A stretch of DNA of 64,000 bases, taken from assembly GCF_964204645.1 (NCBI RefSeq), contig NC_134025.1, positions 25,698,001-25,762,000 on the forward strand, written 5' to 3'. The notes under the pieces are model-generated. The model was not told the DNA's origin, did no database searches, and was given only the letters and a program-made list of their open reading frames with translations. Made by a program: the position numbers and the translations under genes. The first letter of the stretch is position 1. The number at the start of each line of letters is the position of its first letter. Below, piece by piece: positions 1-14,100 of the stretch. This DNA is from Tubulanus polymorphus (lineage: Eukaryota > Nemertea > Palaeonemertea > Tubulaniformes > Tubulanidae).

Positions 1-3000
1 TGAATCAAGAATTCCCAAGTGACTATCTATCTACAACTGTTTGGAAAGCTGACACCAACAGAAAGTAAGTTTTGACTTGATGGATCGAATGGCTTATAAA
101 AGCCAAGTAGGAGTATCACTCAGGATATTAGGTGAATAATTAGTAACGCATAAGTATACGGAGGGAGTACGTACCTACTGAAAAAAATTGTTCTATGATA
201 TGTTTAAACAATCGTGTATGGCCACAACTCAAGTAAGTTATCATCTAGGGCTACGAGATGACGACGCAGTTGAAGACATATATACAAAAACGGGAAATCT
301 CCACCTTTGAAGTTTCACTTTGATGGACTTTTATAGAGACACTTAGTTTTCACGGAAATGAGTTATTTTCAATGCGCGTACTGACGATGATACAGTCTAA
401 AGCTCAATTCTAATGTAGGTATAAGAAGAGAGCTGGCAAAGATGATCCCGGGGAACATCTACTCTTTAATTGAAAATTGACAACATTCTCACTTGGTGAA
501 AAATTTTCCAAAGATCGGGACAACAGCATCCCATTGATCAAGCGATGATCAATGCCCCTCTAGAGGTATGCTTACACCAATTGATCGCATGCAGTCGAAT
601 CGATAGGGATTGATAGATCAATCCACAATATTCACCACGCTATTGTACTGTAATATCGATGCGAGCCCTGCTGAGGTCTATGGAAAAGTAATGACTTCCT
701 AGTTGACACGGCTTAAACAACCGGGATATGGAAGAAATACAACAAAATGTGATATCGATGTTCGACTGTATCGCATCTTCGTCATCTTTGTAAATATAGA
801 TCGTGATATAGCTTTTGTTTCCCGCCGAGGAAAAATCATCCTCGTAGTCACCAAGTACATCGGAAGACGACACATTGTCTTCATGAAAACTTGCTGCAGC
901 GCAGCACCGTCACAATCACCGCAGCCGCTGTCTCTTCCAAGCGTAACCTATACACGAATATCGAGACGTATATAGATTTTCTGAAAGCTGTTATTGTTTT
1001 CGAGAAAGTTAACATAGAAACGTACATAGTGAAGAGAAATAGCGGTTGACTGTAAAAATCAGATGAATGATTCGTGAGCAGAAATTCTTATCAGAAAAGG
1101 AACGAAATATCAGTATATAAAAAAGGGACATGTGAATACGTACAATATCATCGGTAATTGCCACCGTAAAGATGATATATCAAGTTACTATGGAAACGAA
1201 AGAGCATAGTTCTTCTTTAACACTAATTTGTTAAAGTGAAAGCCGGCAAAACTTGCGCGAGAAACTTAAATGGCTTTAAATGCCAAGGTGTTAGCTTTCA
1301 TCTCGTGGAAAAATAGTAGACACTGTCTTAACCGACAAGAACCGAATAACATAACACGTTGAGAAACTTTCTATAATAGCGTCAACCAAGATTTTATAGA
1401 TTAGAACTTTCGAAAGATTATTGTCTAAATTAGGGACGAAAATACTCTGAGAGGCACCATTATTGATGAAGTAATGCTGTAGTTCAACCATCATTGTATA
1501 ACATGAGTTTGATGAATTAGTATTGACGTCATTAGCGATCCGCAAATTCTTCGGTTCCACTAAATTTTACATATTCAGGCATTCTCTGTAATTGTGGATT
1601 GTGGAGTGAAAGGCCAAACTGAACTGCTGTCGATACTGAATCCCAGGTAACCATGGTGATACAGATGTTTTTCCAAATAAAGACGGATTTTCTGATTTTG
1701 GAGGTGCAATTGACTTTCAAACACTAAATAGAAGTAATTTTGTTTCGCGACTAGGCGGTGAAACCATTTGACGCGGTGCAAATTCCAAATAATTACAGTA
1801 AAAGCAATGGTTCAGCCTCAGCAATTTTTGCTAATCATTATAACTATCAGTGACTGTCCCCAGTTGCAATAGTGGTTAATCCCCGCTGACAAGTTTTTCA
1901 TATTTCGTTGTTGGGGGACATCTTACAGTCATTAAATCTGGTTATTTTGATGGCGACGTATCTGTCCACTTACTAACCATGCAATTATCATCAAAATGAA
2001 TGTTGTTGTGGGAACGACGTGACAGTTCTCCAAAGACTGACTCAGCATGCATTACATGTTCCATTGAAGACTGGTGCAGTAATCTTGATAATTAGCGTGT
2101 CCTGCATAGAGGTGATTTCATATACCAGACCCATTATAATGATTTATAAATGGCAAAGAGGAAACAAACATCACTGACACTGAGGACTCTGAATGACACA
2201 TCACGACTGAACTATCAGCTACTATTAGAGAACTATCAGCTACTTTTAAAAAAATTTGTTAAAATTATATTGATTGAAAATAAAAATACATTACCAATAC
2301 GATAGGCTAGTTTGGAAAAGTAATACGACTGCAAAGGTTCGCATTAACTTCTATCACAATCCATGAGACATTCGAGGACATTCAAGAGCTAGAAATTCCA
2401 AGGTCGGTTAGATATTGCCTTTAGCTATAGAAACAATTCCACCAAATATCGACCAGGAGAATAAAATGAGTAAGGAATTGACCCTTGACTTAACGGCACC
2501 ACTAAATAGTTTCGATCAAAACGAAGACTGTCAGCAGAAACGACCAACTTCAATCCAACGTACATTGTCAGCTTTTTCTTGAGAAATAGATTTTCCTTTA
2601 TCATTCAAATAACCAAAAGATATTGAGACAATTTCCAGAAAATTCTCGGAGTTGGCTACAAAACGCCCGCACTGTAATTACATACTGTATTGATTGTTCT
2701 GTAACATGGTGAATATCAGCAGTGTTACTAAATATTCAAAGTTGAATAAATCCACAAACCCACAAACCACATCGATGAACATTAAAAATCTTTCAGAAGT
2801 TGTCCATGCTGTCGAATACGTAAAATACCGTGAAAATGTAGGGCGTAACTATGTTATTCTACTCAAACGATCGGAATCAAATATATTTAGATCAATTGGA
2901 AATTCTAAGAGAATGTAGCCATTTAGGTCCCATCCAAGTAGCCTATATACATTGAAAGCCATGACTTTCCGATAAAATACACAAATAGAGGAAAAATGTA

Positions 3001-6000
3001 TTCAACCAGCAATTATTCAGATTGTAAATGCGTTTTTTTCCATGTGAATATAGATTTTTCATATGTGTTTGTATTTGCTTTCTTCTTTCCAAGTCGGGAC
3101 TTTTGTAAGAAATAACGACTTCATCATTGAAAATATCATTATTACTAATAAAACAAATATCGAATTCGGGTGATTGAAGTGGAAAAAGAGGTGTTATCTG
3201 AATCCGATAAAAAATGAATTTGATTTTCAGTCATTCAATCGTGGAAATCATGTAACGAGCAACGATATAAAGACGCTTCTTACAAGGTGACATTATTGAC
3301 GATATATCCTGGCTCATTTTCAGAATCTTCCCAAATATCAATCGCAAAATCGAAGCTATTAACTAGACCCACCCAAAATATCGATATAAATGAATCGCCG
3401 GAACCCAGCGTTGGACAACACACGATAGATTTCAACGTAAATTACGAAACCCGTCTGTCCTCACGCTTGAATAAAATGAGTTAATGAATGTTCTAACAAG
3501 CCAAGATAACTAGAGGGTTGTACATCAATAATCAGGAAATGCAGCCAATATATCAACCATTGTACACAGACAGTTACACCACTTAAAGGGCTTTGCCGGA
3601 TGGCTAAGGAGCTAATTATTGGCCAACCTTACAGGACGCTGACAGATTATTGTCGCTTCAAGAAAAACACCCTTTAGACAAGAGGTTTATTACAAGCGAT
3701 GACAACATTTTCAAAGATATTGCAGAATATGAAAGTTCGACATCTGAATACCGATTTGATATATCAAAGCCAGCTCTTTATACGTTTTCGGTGTATGGAT
3801 GTAATGTTTGTCGGTGCTGTATAATTGATTAGAAATATTCCGACACAATTTATATGGAAAAAGTTTTCAGCGGAATATCCGCAGAGCAGCCGCGTGATCG
3901 ATGACTCGTGATTTATGCCACCTATCCCGTAACTGGCGACTGATTTATCAGTGAAATTGCTCGCATGATCGAATACAATCTAACAACTACATTTGAAATT
4001 GTGTCAGCGCAACTGAATTCAATAGAAATCATTAGAAAACGAGTATCATTTTTATGCGCTTCATCTTAATAAGGTATTCGAAGCTGCGCGAGTAATCAGC
4101 ACTGACCAATCTGGCAATTGGTATGAAACATGATTTCGCAATTGTTCATCGCATGCAATTCATGCGTAAACAGTCATTGCTGTTGCACTCAGTCTCCGTA
4201 ATGTGACGGAGAAAGCCCCGGAAAACCACTCTAGATACCGTTATCGTTATAACTTATCGTCCGGTCAAAATCACGACGACTGGAAAACCTGAATTCTGCC
4301 CAACGTGCTAATCAGGTTCTGACCGGATTTTTTTTCTGTACGGTCCAAAGCATTTAGGGATAAGAACTACTTAGTCCTAGGCAATGATTAACCAATCTGT
4401 ATAAGTCAGCGTGCACCTATTCTCGAAAGGTGCACGAAATCACATAGCAATCTCCGAGACTAATTGGTAAGAAAAATGGTTATCGACCCGATAACAGTTT
4501 TCATACATACAAAATTGGTACAGTACATCGATCAGGATCATGCGGTCGGATATCACGAATTGAAACAATCCGTGATTTTTGATACCCTATGCTACCGTAC
4601 AAATTCCTTTTCTCACTGTGCAAAAATAAACGAGGCCTTACTAGAAGAGCTTGATTATGATATATTGTCTAGCCAACTAATGAATCAGCCTTCAAATTAA
4701 ACCAGACTCCCTAAACACGGTTGTTTGTATTTCATCTAGCTAACTGAGAAGTCAACAGTAAAATATCGTTACGTCTTATCCGTCAAATTCATCATATTAT
4801 TAATTAAGTCAATGAAATGATAACCTGTTGGTTCATTCGCGCGGTACTATAATTTCGGCGGCGAATTTCTCGAAATTAAATACTGGCAAATACCAATACA
4901 TTCTCGCAACGCAATAAATCATCAGCCGTGTTTAGTCATATCTTCGAAGCCAGGGTTTTTCATCCTGTGACATTAGCGGGAAGTCTCTAAATCTTGCCAC
5001 ATAAATAATGCCCGCTGATTACTTCTTAAAATCAGCTAGCTGACAGGTGCCAGGATTACGGTTCCATATTGATGATGATTTAGTGGCCAGGTCTTTTCAT
5101 AGTCAGAAGTAGCGAGATCTGCAGATATGTTATTTCAAAGATTAAGACTGCTTATATTTCCATCTAGATCGATGGTTCCAGTGCGAGCGACTGCAAACGC
5201 CAATCAACAACTCTCGCACCGTTCAAAGCAGCGATTTTTCTTTTGAAAAAAAATTTGTTCCCAGATTTTTTCATCGGAGAGAATTATTAGAAATGCTAAA
5301 ACCTCACGGCATCATCGACTTCACTATTCTAACCAATTTACGACTTCAAAGGCGTTTTTAAAGTTCTTACATACTGTCACCTGAACCGAGGTTGGTTCCG
5401 ATATCACCGTCGTAAGGAGGTGTGAAGCACGGAAAACATCGGCGCGGCGTGTTGACTTCCAAATAACAGTCATTTTTACATCAAAGCCGCACTTTGTGAT
5501 GCTAATGATTGCACTGAGAGGAAAGTTGCACGGAAAGACGACACCACTTTAGGCTCCCGGCTCATTTACATTTAAATTATGGCACCGAACGCAATACGAT
5601 ACGCGAAGAACATAGATGACGATCATCAAGATCGCGCGGATCAGAACCAAGTTTTATCATCGGCTCAAAATTTGTCAGATTCATGTGCTCGAAAACAAAT
5701 GCAAGGATTAATCTGTCAGATTACTTGCCATTTTATTATGATGGAATTAACATGTCTGACTCAGAGGGTTACCTACCCTAACGAGCCTCAGAAGGCTGAA
5801 CCGGTCACTGTGAGGACAAGCTATGTCCACACTACAACCAAGGTGAATTATTAGATTAAGAGGGGTCTTGATTAAATTACTAAGAAATCGCTAAAATTTG
5901 CATTTTGCCAAATTCCGTCACCAGAACTCATCGATTACTTTCTTCAGAAATCGATTTCGATGCGCTGCTATGCCAGCCTGTATCTCACTGCCCCATCAGT

Positions 6001-9000
6001 AGTTTGTCAATCATTATAAAAATTAATTTAGTTTATAGGATTTCCGATAGTCAGAGTGACGTATACACTTCATACATTTCATCTCTTATTTCGGCAATAT
6101 TTGCCGTTGAAGCTAGATATATATTTGAAAAATACAGTTACATAACAGGTGAGTACGCTGCCTAGCGGTGAATCATTGAGGCTCATCTTTGAATAAGCTG
6201 CAATGATGAAACGTTTAATGCACGGGAAATGAGGCACGTGGGGACTAATCTAGTACTACCAGTCACTTAGGGAGTCATTTAATCAATCTTCAACAGAGAA
6301 AAAAAAGATTTTCGTCTGCAACGTAGCGCTTTACAATAAGTTTGAACGACACAAAAACCGATGAAAGATATGTATAAAACAGTGCATTTATTGGAGACGA
6401 ATGGAAAATACATTTTGTTATGGAACTAATTTTTTGTTCACAGTTTCGATGCCCAAAATCATATCTAGTCTATATCCATAGAGAATTTTTAGTTTGACCA
6501 GTATATCGCCGGGATAACTCAAATTGCTCATCAACCGCAATAAATCTTTCTTTACTAAACCCATGAATCATGCAGATTTACCGATTACAATTTGTTTGTT
6601 GTAGACGATCCACCCACAGAGATTATCTCTATGATACCAACTAAAACCGAAGCTGTGAATACTGTCGGGTGCATTGTTATGTCCAACTGTCATCAATAAA
6701 AAACTAATGCCAAATATAAGATATCTTGTTTTTGTGAAAACTAATATCAAAGACCAAATTGCAATAGCATATATCGGGGTACGCAAAGTCGATCCGGTCG
6801 TAACATACAGAGGATTATTTATCACACAGCATAAAAACATGGACCGGACACAAAAACAACTAAAACAAATTGCGTCTTGTATTATGTACGCCCTTGGGAG
6901 CTCCGATACATAGTCCATCTTGCAGAACATTGTATATCAGAACACACTGATAGAAACTACAAGGAGCCATATACACTAGCGTAATGTCTGATGGATCCCT
7001 GACAAATAAAATTCAAGAAATGACTCCCGCGACGCTCATGCAATGTCTTATCCAATACTCTATTCATGCCAACATGCAAACGTCTGCAATCACGCACTGC
7101 TCAAAATAACTGATGCCCGTGAAAAGTCATACCTATGCAGAAATCAATGTTATTGTGGAGGTTGACAAGAACTTATTCAGAAAATCTCTATAAATCAAAT
7201 TTACGTGCAAGCCACATTCGTCATTTTTCAATAAAAACAAGGTGTGGAAAGTAATTGTGTGTACGAATAACCAGAGGCAGTACTGTACGGGATACGTAGA
7301 AACCTACCCATCGAGCTCGCTTGTATATAATTATTTGAAAAAAACTTATTGAATAAATAATGTCGGATAAAAATAATATACTATATTTGGGAATATTTGA
7401 AATCTAGTTAGACAATACTGTTTATACTGGTATTAGCGTACTTAGCTCATCATAATGAAACTATGATGAAATATTAACCAGACAAATATTTGGATATTTT
7501 AGTTCATTCCCCTGGATACCCTCAGATGGCTAGGATAATAACAAATAGGCATTTCGATTAAGTACGAGTGCGATAGAAAAACCGAATACGCCCATGATGA
7601 GATCAAAATATTTCTGGTTTGTTTGTTTTCGACGCATAACTCCATTTGCTGAGACAATAGAATCTAAAAGCATAGCGGTTTCAATGACTTCTCAAACAAC
7701 AAGCTACAAGCTATAACAAAGATAAATGAATTATTTATAATAAATGATTTATTATGATAAATTTTAAGGTACTTACATAAATCTCAAAGTCGATGAATTC
7801 AAATTGCTACTCAACTTCTCAAATTTGTACCTTCTTCGTGTGTTTAGGTAATAATGATTAGATAATAATTTAGACGACGTATATTTAAATCGATACTCAT
7901 TTTAGCAGAGAAGCTTCGGTTCTCCATCGAATTGTTCTGTTTATGCACCTTGAGTGTTTATTACGCGAACTTAAAAAGCCGGGAATTTTCTGCCGCGAAA
8001 TAATTTACCGAAATAATTGAAGTCTTAGGCAGACGTCGTGCCTCTGGTAAGAAATGAACGAGATAATACATGCGCAATCGATAACTGAAAATTAGAAAAT
8101 GACTGCTGAACAAATACTTCAACTTTCCGTCTAACAACAAATTTCAATATTGCCCATCGTAAAATAATTATGTTCCAATCAAATATGTGACTTACTCAGT
8201 TCGCCCGAAGATAATCGTTCACTTTCACCATAAAATATCATATATTAGTCCGACAACTGTTAGTTTTTTTACGCTGCTTTTTGGGTTATTTGTGAAATAG
8301 GGTATAATGCCTATACGTGCCCCCCGAGATTACCTCATCGATTGCTAACTTGTACAAGAAATGTTTCGATAAAACCAGTTCAAATTACATCAATAGCACA
8401 ATTGCGTTGAATTAATCGCTTGCAGCACGAAATGAAATAAAGAACGCCCAAGGCTTATTTGTGGCAATGATTTCTAAATTGACTTTTGATGGTATCATAT
8501 AATAATCTTAAACGATTGTAAAAGGTTAAACCACAACAGAGGTAGACAATGCTGAAATAAGTGCTACCATTCACTTAACAATCAAAGTGAAATAACGGTC
8601 GAACGAATGGGTGGGAACTCTACTATGAAAATTTGAGTAATATTTATTTTTGGAAAAATTGTTAAAAGAACTAGAATATTCAGACTACGATAAATTATAA
8701 TGGTTTTTTGTAACTGTTAGATCCATACCTTTTGATCAATGGAAAAAAAACAGTCTTGAAGTCTTGAAACTCATATAGATTAGATAGTAAAATCAATTGC
8801 GAAGGGAGGGACAAATTACATAATGCTGTGAATTACCGGACACCATGATCAATATAGTAAAATACTGAACTCGATGTTATTTGGTTCTAAAAAAGAATTG
8901 ACAGATTATAATATATTTTTTAAAAGTTACGTCTATTTTATTTTTAGCATTTTGTAACAACAATTTTCGCATCGGTTCTGGAAAAGATTTATAGTGTGAA

Positions 9001-11057
9001 ATAATCGAGTGATGACTTGATCGTTTCATTTCGACGAAACTCGAAGTCTATCTCATTTTCATAAGACCATAAAATCTACTACGCTTGGAGACGTTTAAAC
9101 GAAACCGATCATCAATTCTTGTTCCCGTTGTAGAAACGGCAAACCTGCATTCACAAGATATCGCGACGACTCTAAGCCATCAGCGACACATGACAATATA
9201 GAGTTGATTCCGCTTGTATTGATTTAAGTCGCGCGCAGTTTCCTCGGTCTCAATATACTTTAACTCGTGATTTCAGTAATGCGACCGAGTTGCCATTTAG
9301 CATCGATGAAGTCGAAATGAAAAAGCCGAGTAAAAGATGTCCAAAGAGACGTATAGGATCACTAGCTCATTCACGAACATCATGCCATGAATTGAAGTTT
9401 AATTTATCCATCCCAGTGGGCGCTTCGACAGTAACAGCGTACAGGAAGAGATCGCTCAATGGACCACGTGTGCCATTCATCATGCCGTGCGGGATAACGT
9501 AAGACAGCGCTAAATTTCAGTGAATTCCTAATACCGAACAACCATTAGCAGATGAATCTTTTAAACTTCATCATGTGACATCATCCTGGACGGTAGAAAC
9601 TTTAAACATATAGACACAGATATTAGACAAATATTATGCGACTCGAGAAAAATTTCATTCAACATTTTTTTCTTTAAAACTTATTTTCATCGATCCATTG
9701 GATGTATTTAAATGGATTCGTACTTCAGACGTTAAGTCACGAGATGCGATTTTCTAGTCCGATGTTTGTTTTAGCAGAAATTTTCATGAATACATGAATT
9801 GTAAAATGGCAGCTCACTATCGACAACAACACGTTCAAAATACTGCTCAGTTGGTTACTTCACATACAAATAATCAGCCTTGCGTGATTTGCTCATCTAC
9901 TTTTTAGACGTTCAGACGTTCTTTCTTCAGAATGGCGGCTTTTGAATCTTTAGAGCTATGCTTATTCAGATAATATCGCGGTCGAAAAAATTGTAGGATC
10001 AAGTGACTTGACTACGGAAATAGATTTGACATTCTATACAGAACAACGACGGCGCTAGATAAATTTGACTGAAGATAAAGCGTAGATTTTCTGATTGGTT
10101 TCAGGTTCCCAAGTCAACAGTGCCCCGTAAGCTGCTTAGTGAAGAAAAATACCTTTTCAAAATCTCACTAAAACCAAGCAAAATTGGCTTTAAGAGGCCA
10201 TTTGCTATTTATTTCATCGGCATTGTCATTCTTTTTTACGGATAGTATATTCAAAATCCATATATCGAGTAGACATCAGTTGTTCTGGACATATTTCATG
10301 CCGTTTGTTTAGTAGGATTTGTTCTGTATAAACAGAGATGATGACTTTATGAGATTTGGCAAATAGACACTGGGTAAATTTCAACAAAATTCAATAAAGA
10401 CGTAATGATCGCCAGTATCAACACTGGCAGTCGCTAGTGACGTATAGGAAATGCGATTTCTTTCCAATGATTTATTGCAATATGTATACATGAGCAAGTT
10501 CTGATTTCACGCCTTTGTGTCGAATTATGAAAATGACGATTTCCAGCACATAAGAATATTATTTACACCATGTTCGGCAATATGTTGACGTTACCTCCAT
10601 GGTAACTATGAATAAATTACGCATCTCGGAGCGGTATTTCAGAGTATGATCGAATTAAACCAATAATCTGAGTTTGAAAAAAACATACATTATTTTCATT
10701 CACTATTCATTATTCGTATGCCAGTCGTTTTTTTTATGTGTTTAATTTCACCCTACGGTTTGTTGTTTTAATCCATAATGCTACGCGTTGGCGAAGCTTC
10801 TTCCTAGATATAGCTAGAGTCAATAGGAACGAAGGCGAACAACAAAGCGCGGCTTTTTGTCGATCACTCGCCTGGAAGATTGAGTATGGTACATCGCACG
10901 CGACGTGGAACAGGATGGCGCATACGAACATAAAGCTCACATCAAGAGATGCGACAACAACAAAAAAATACGACAAACAATCCCATAAACGAACCAAGAT
11001 TCATTCATAAGATACATTATTCAAAGCACTGAATATGGACAATCCGATATGATCACC
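1..11057. other. Gene-free AT-rich stretch (probable neurexin intron 1)
   Basis: No open frame here has recognisable protein content, paired splice sites or family motifs; the longest (6568-6930, minus, 120 codons) looks like chance. The only structure noted is a 21-bp tandem duplication at about 2209-2250. The neurexin donor at 34643-34644 (minus strand) reads leftwards into this DNA and no acceptor or second neurexin exon is visible. The stretch is therefore inferred to be part of a very long first intron or the far side of the gene. Very short neurexin exons could hide here unseen. Confidence 0.5.
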
Positions 11058-11168
11058 CGTTTCGATAAAAATCTAAAAGAAACTCGGTGATCTTGTATGT
11101 CATTTTATTTTTGCACGTTTCGATAAAAATTCAAAAGAAACTCGGTGATCTTGTATGTCATTTTTTTC
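11058..11168. repeat. 58-bp tandem duplication, two copies
   Basis: Two adjacent copies begin at 11058 and 11116 with the same start (CGTTTCGATAAAAAT). They share the core AAAGAAACTCGGTGATC and a run ending in GTCATTTT. A single-base slip separates them. This looks like a recent local duplication with no coding content. Confidence 0.85.
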
Positions 11169-14100
11169 TACGCAAAGGCTAAAGGTGTGTTGCCATAATC
11201 AAGCAAATTGAGATATATGATTCTCATACAGCGCGAGTTTCAGACGTAACCTGTGGCAGTAATTCTCTGAATCTTCTCCTGAACATTACCCATAATGACC
11301 TTTGTTTGTCTAGAAATAATCGTTCTACTGAAGTAGGATGTCTCCCGATGAAAATGTCAATGGTCAATCTCACGTATGATCAAGATACTGTCATTGGGTT
11401 AAATTTCTAGTTCCGAACTAAAAATAATGAGCTTTGATATCAGCGATTAGATACTTCCAAAAGACATACTGAAATGTTATGGATTTCCCTATGTTAGTTC
11501 TGCGTGAGATGGTGTGGCTGAGTTAAACCCATCATGATATAAATGATCGAAAAGCCTTGGAAGAATCACCCCTTGGAGAATGTCCATCCATATCCATCCT
11601 TCCATCTAACTATGTTGATATGATCAATGGACAATGATCACGATATACGCGAAACTACTATCTAACGACATTAGCATCATAAAAGAAGAAACTAATGGCC
11701 AATATCATAGTTATGCATGTATACTGGACAAGACCCATTGATCTCATGCACCGTCTGATAATATATTGAACATTAGAAATGATCTTCCTAGCCCTCGGAC
11801 GGGTCTCCTCTTTCGCTCACTCGAAGGATTTCCGAAAATGCACGCCGAAGACATTTGGATTCGCACACTATTGAGTGCATGCTTTTCAGTTCTTGTATGC
11901 ATCGTCACATTAATGGTTGACACTTTCAATCTGAATCTCTCCACGATAAGCTAGAATATTCTCGATGAATATGATAGCAACATCATCATCCGTATCTGTT
12001 TTCCAATGCACCCAGAACCGAACACATCTATTGTAAGTTGTTTCACAAAGCGTTACTGGTGGCTGAATGCGAGTGTGTGTACCGGGTTCACGCGGATTCC
12101 TTTTCGTTATAAAAGATGATGAATTGAACGAATGCAACAAAACAGATATCGCAAATGACGTCACTAGAAATCCCTAGTGGTGATTTTTGACGAAGTATAA
12201 CTGACTTCATTTTCAATAGGAAGCGGCAATTTTCAGATGTTTTAAACGAAGAGCATTATCTGTAATACTCGGCGTGAATGTCGTCTGTTGGTTGATTGTC
12301 ATAAGACTAATGGAAAATCAGTTTCAACGTAACATGAAGAAATCTCACAAGTGTCATTCGAACGTTTCCCCCCTGTACGAAAGTCATCTCATTCCCGCAT
12401 TTATACAACTTCATTCATTGAGTTTCGAAAATGTCACAACGCGCTGCAAACAATCGAAAAAGGCTTTTATACTGCTTCTACGGGTTCTATTTAGTATTCA
12501 GACAAATTCTGTGAATAGAGCTATACTTGGGGAAGTTACTGGTTGTCGTCCAGTCGGAATCGTCGTTAACAATACGAGTTACAGTTTGGCATAACCCCGT
12601 CGATCAGATTTATGGTCACTGACAGTTGATTTCTCATCATCAACACAATATTCCAATACCGAGCAACACATTCCATAAAAGGGCTAAAGATAATAGATGG
12701 ATTTTGTCCAAAGCCGGTGAATGTTACTGTTATTTTGGCTCTTCTAGATGAATCCGTATGATTTTGCATTAAATTGCATGTTACGTGTCACAATCTGTCT
12801 TATTTGTCATATCAATCATATATCCGAAGACCGTAGAAAAGACCTGATTTTCTTTGAATAACGTTTGCTGTTAGCTCATATGATATGAAAATCAACTGTG
12901 ATAAAACGCACTTACAGTAGAATCTATTTTTCTATCTACCAGAAAGTACAACTTTTTAAGAGAGCATATTATACGGTTGAAAAGATAAAGACATATTGCT
13001 CTCTAGAATATAAAAGAGTAAAAGTGTGAAATTCATACGATTTATCAGTCCCTGTAGCTATGCCAACTGGATATTCTAGATCTTTAATGCTTTTAAACGA
13101 TTGAATTTGCAGGGAACGTTTTCGATACGCTTAATGCTATAATCAAAACTATTTTTTTTGTTATATTTGCCAGCAGCATGAAAATGATAAATATTTTCAA
13201 CTACTCTGCAACTAAAATCGATGGATTCTAGTTTTATACGAAAGTATTTGAACGGAAACAATACAGATTTTTATCGGTGTAAAACTGTTTCGAGGACGTA
13301 ATCATTGCCGAAAAAAGTGTTAAGTATTTTCTAAGAGTCGACGAGAAGTTGAAATCTTGATCTTTCACGGGCGAAAGACGGGCGCATGGCGCAAAAATCT
13401 CCATGGAAACTCCGCATCGTTGAATCGGTAGCATCCAATAAAAGAAGACTAAATTCCGCTAAGTCTTCGCTAATCATTGATGCATGGTGTACCCGATGAA
13501 TTAGCGCGACAGGTGAATTGTTTCATTAAGTCATTAATTCCTTTTGTCTCCGCGATGCTTAACTGGAATCATTGCCGATGATAAACGACGTTACGGTGCG
13601 CACGCTGATGTAATTTTAATTACGCAAAAAACACAGTCACATCGCCCTCATTTCGAAGAATACAGTCGTGTTCGAGTAGAACAGTCACCGAAAAACTATC
13701 TAACAAAATCATCAATCAGGATTTTACATGAATGATTGCAAAATGTTCACAGACGATGAAACGAGAACAGTTCAATGAAACGATATACGCCGTATTCAAA
13801 TTCTAGCAACGGCAGCAATATTGGATTAAATAAAGTAAACACTGGCTCTGAATCAGGAAGAGTAATTGAATTTTACAATGTTTGGCGGGGCAGTTAATAC
13901 TAGTCCTTGATTTATCGCTTTTTTTAACATAAAATATGTCACGATCAATACGGTTACGAACGCAGCAGCAGCAGGGTGCTACGCATGCACGCGAGGACCA
14001 GCTTGCATTTCTGACTTCGGAGCGAAACTTTTTTTTCGAATCGAAATATAGATGAATAGCGCGCATCACGCCCCGCTAGTGTTTCATATTCTAGAGCAAT

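Noticed and set aside
6568-6930. 120-codon minus-strand open frame
   Set aside because: No motif, no splice context and composition like the surrounding AT-rich DNA; an overlapping plus-strand frame of similar quality exists.
12274-12594. 106-codon plus-strand open frame
   Set aside because: No recognisable domain, promoter or neighbouring exon; length is within chance for a 64-kb window.
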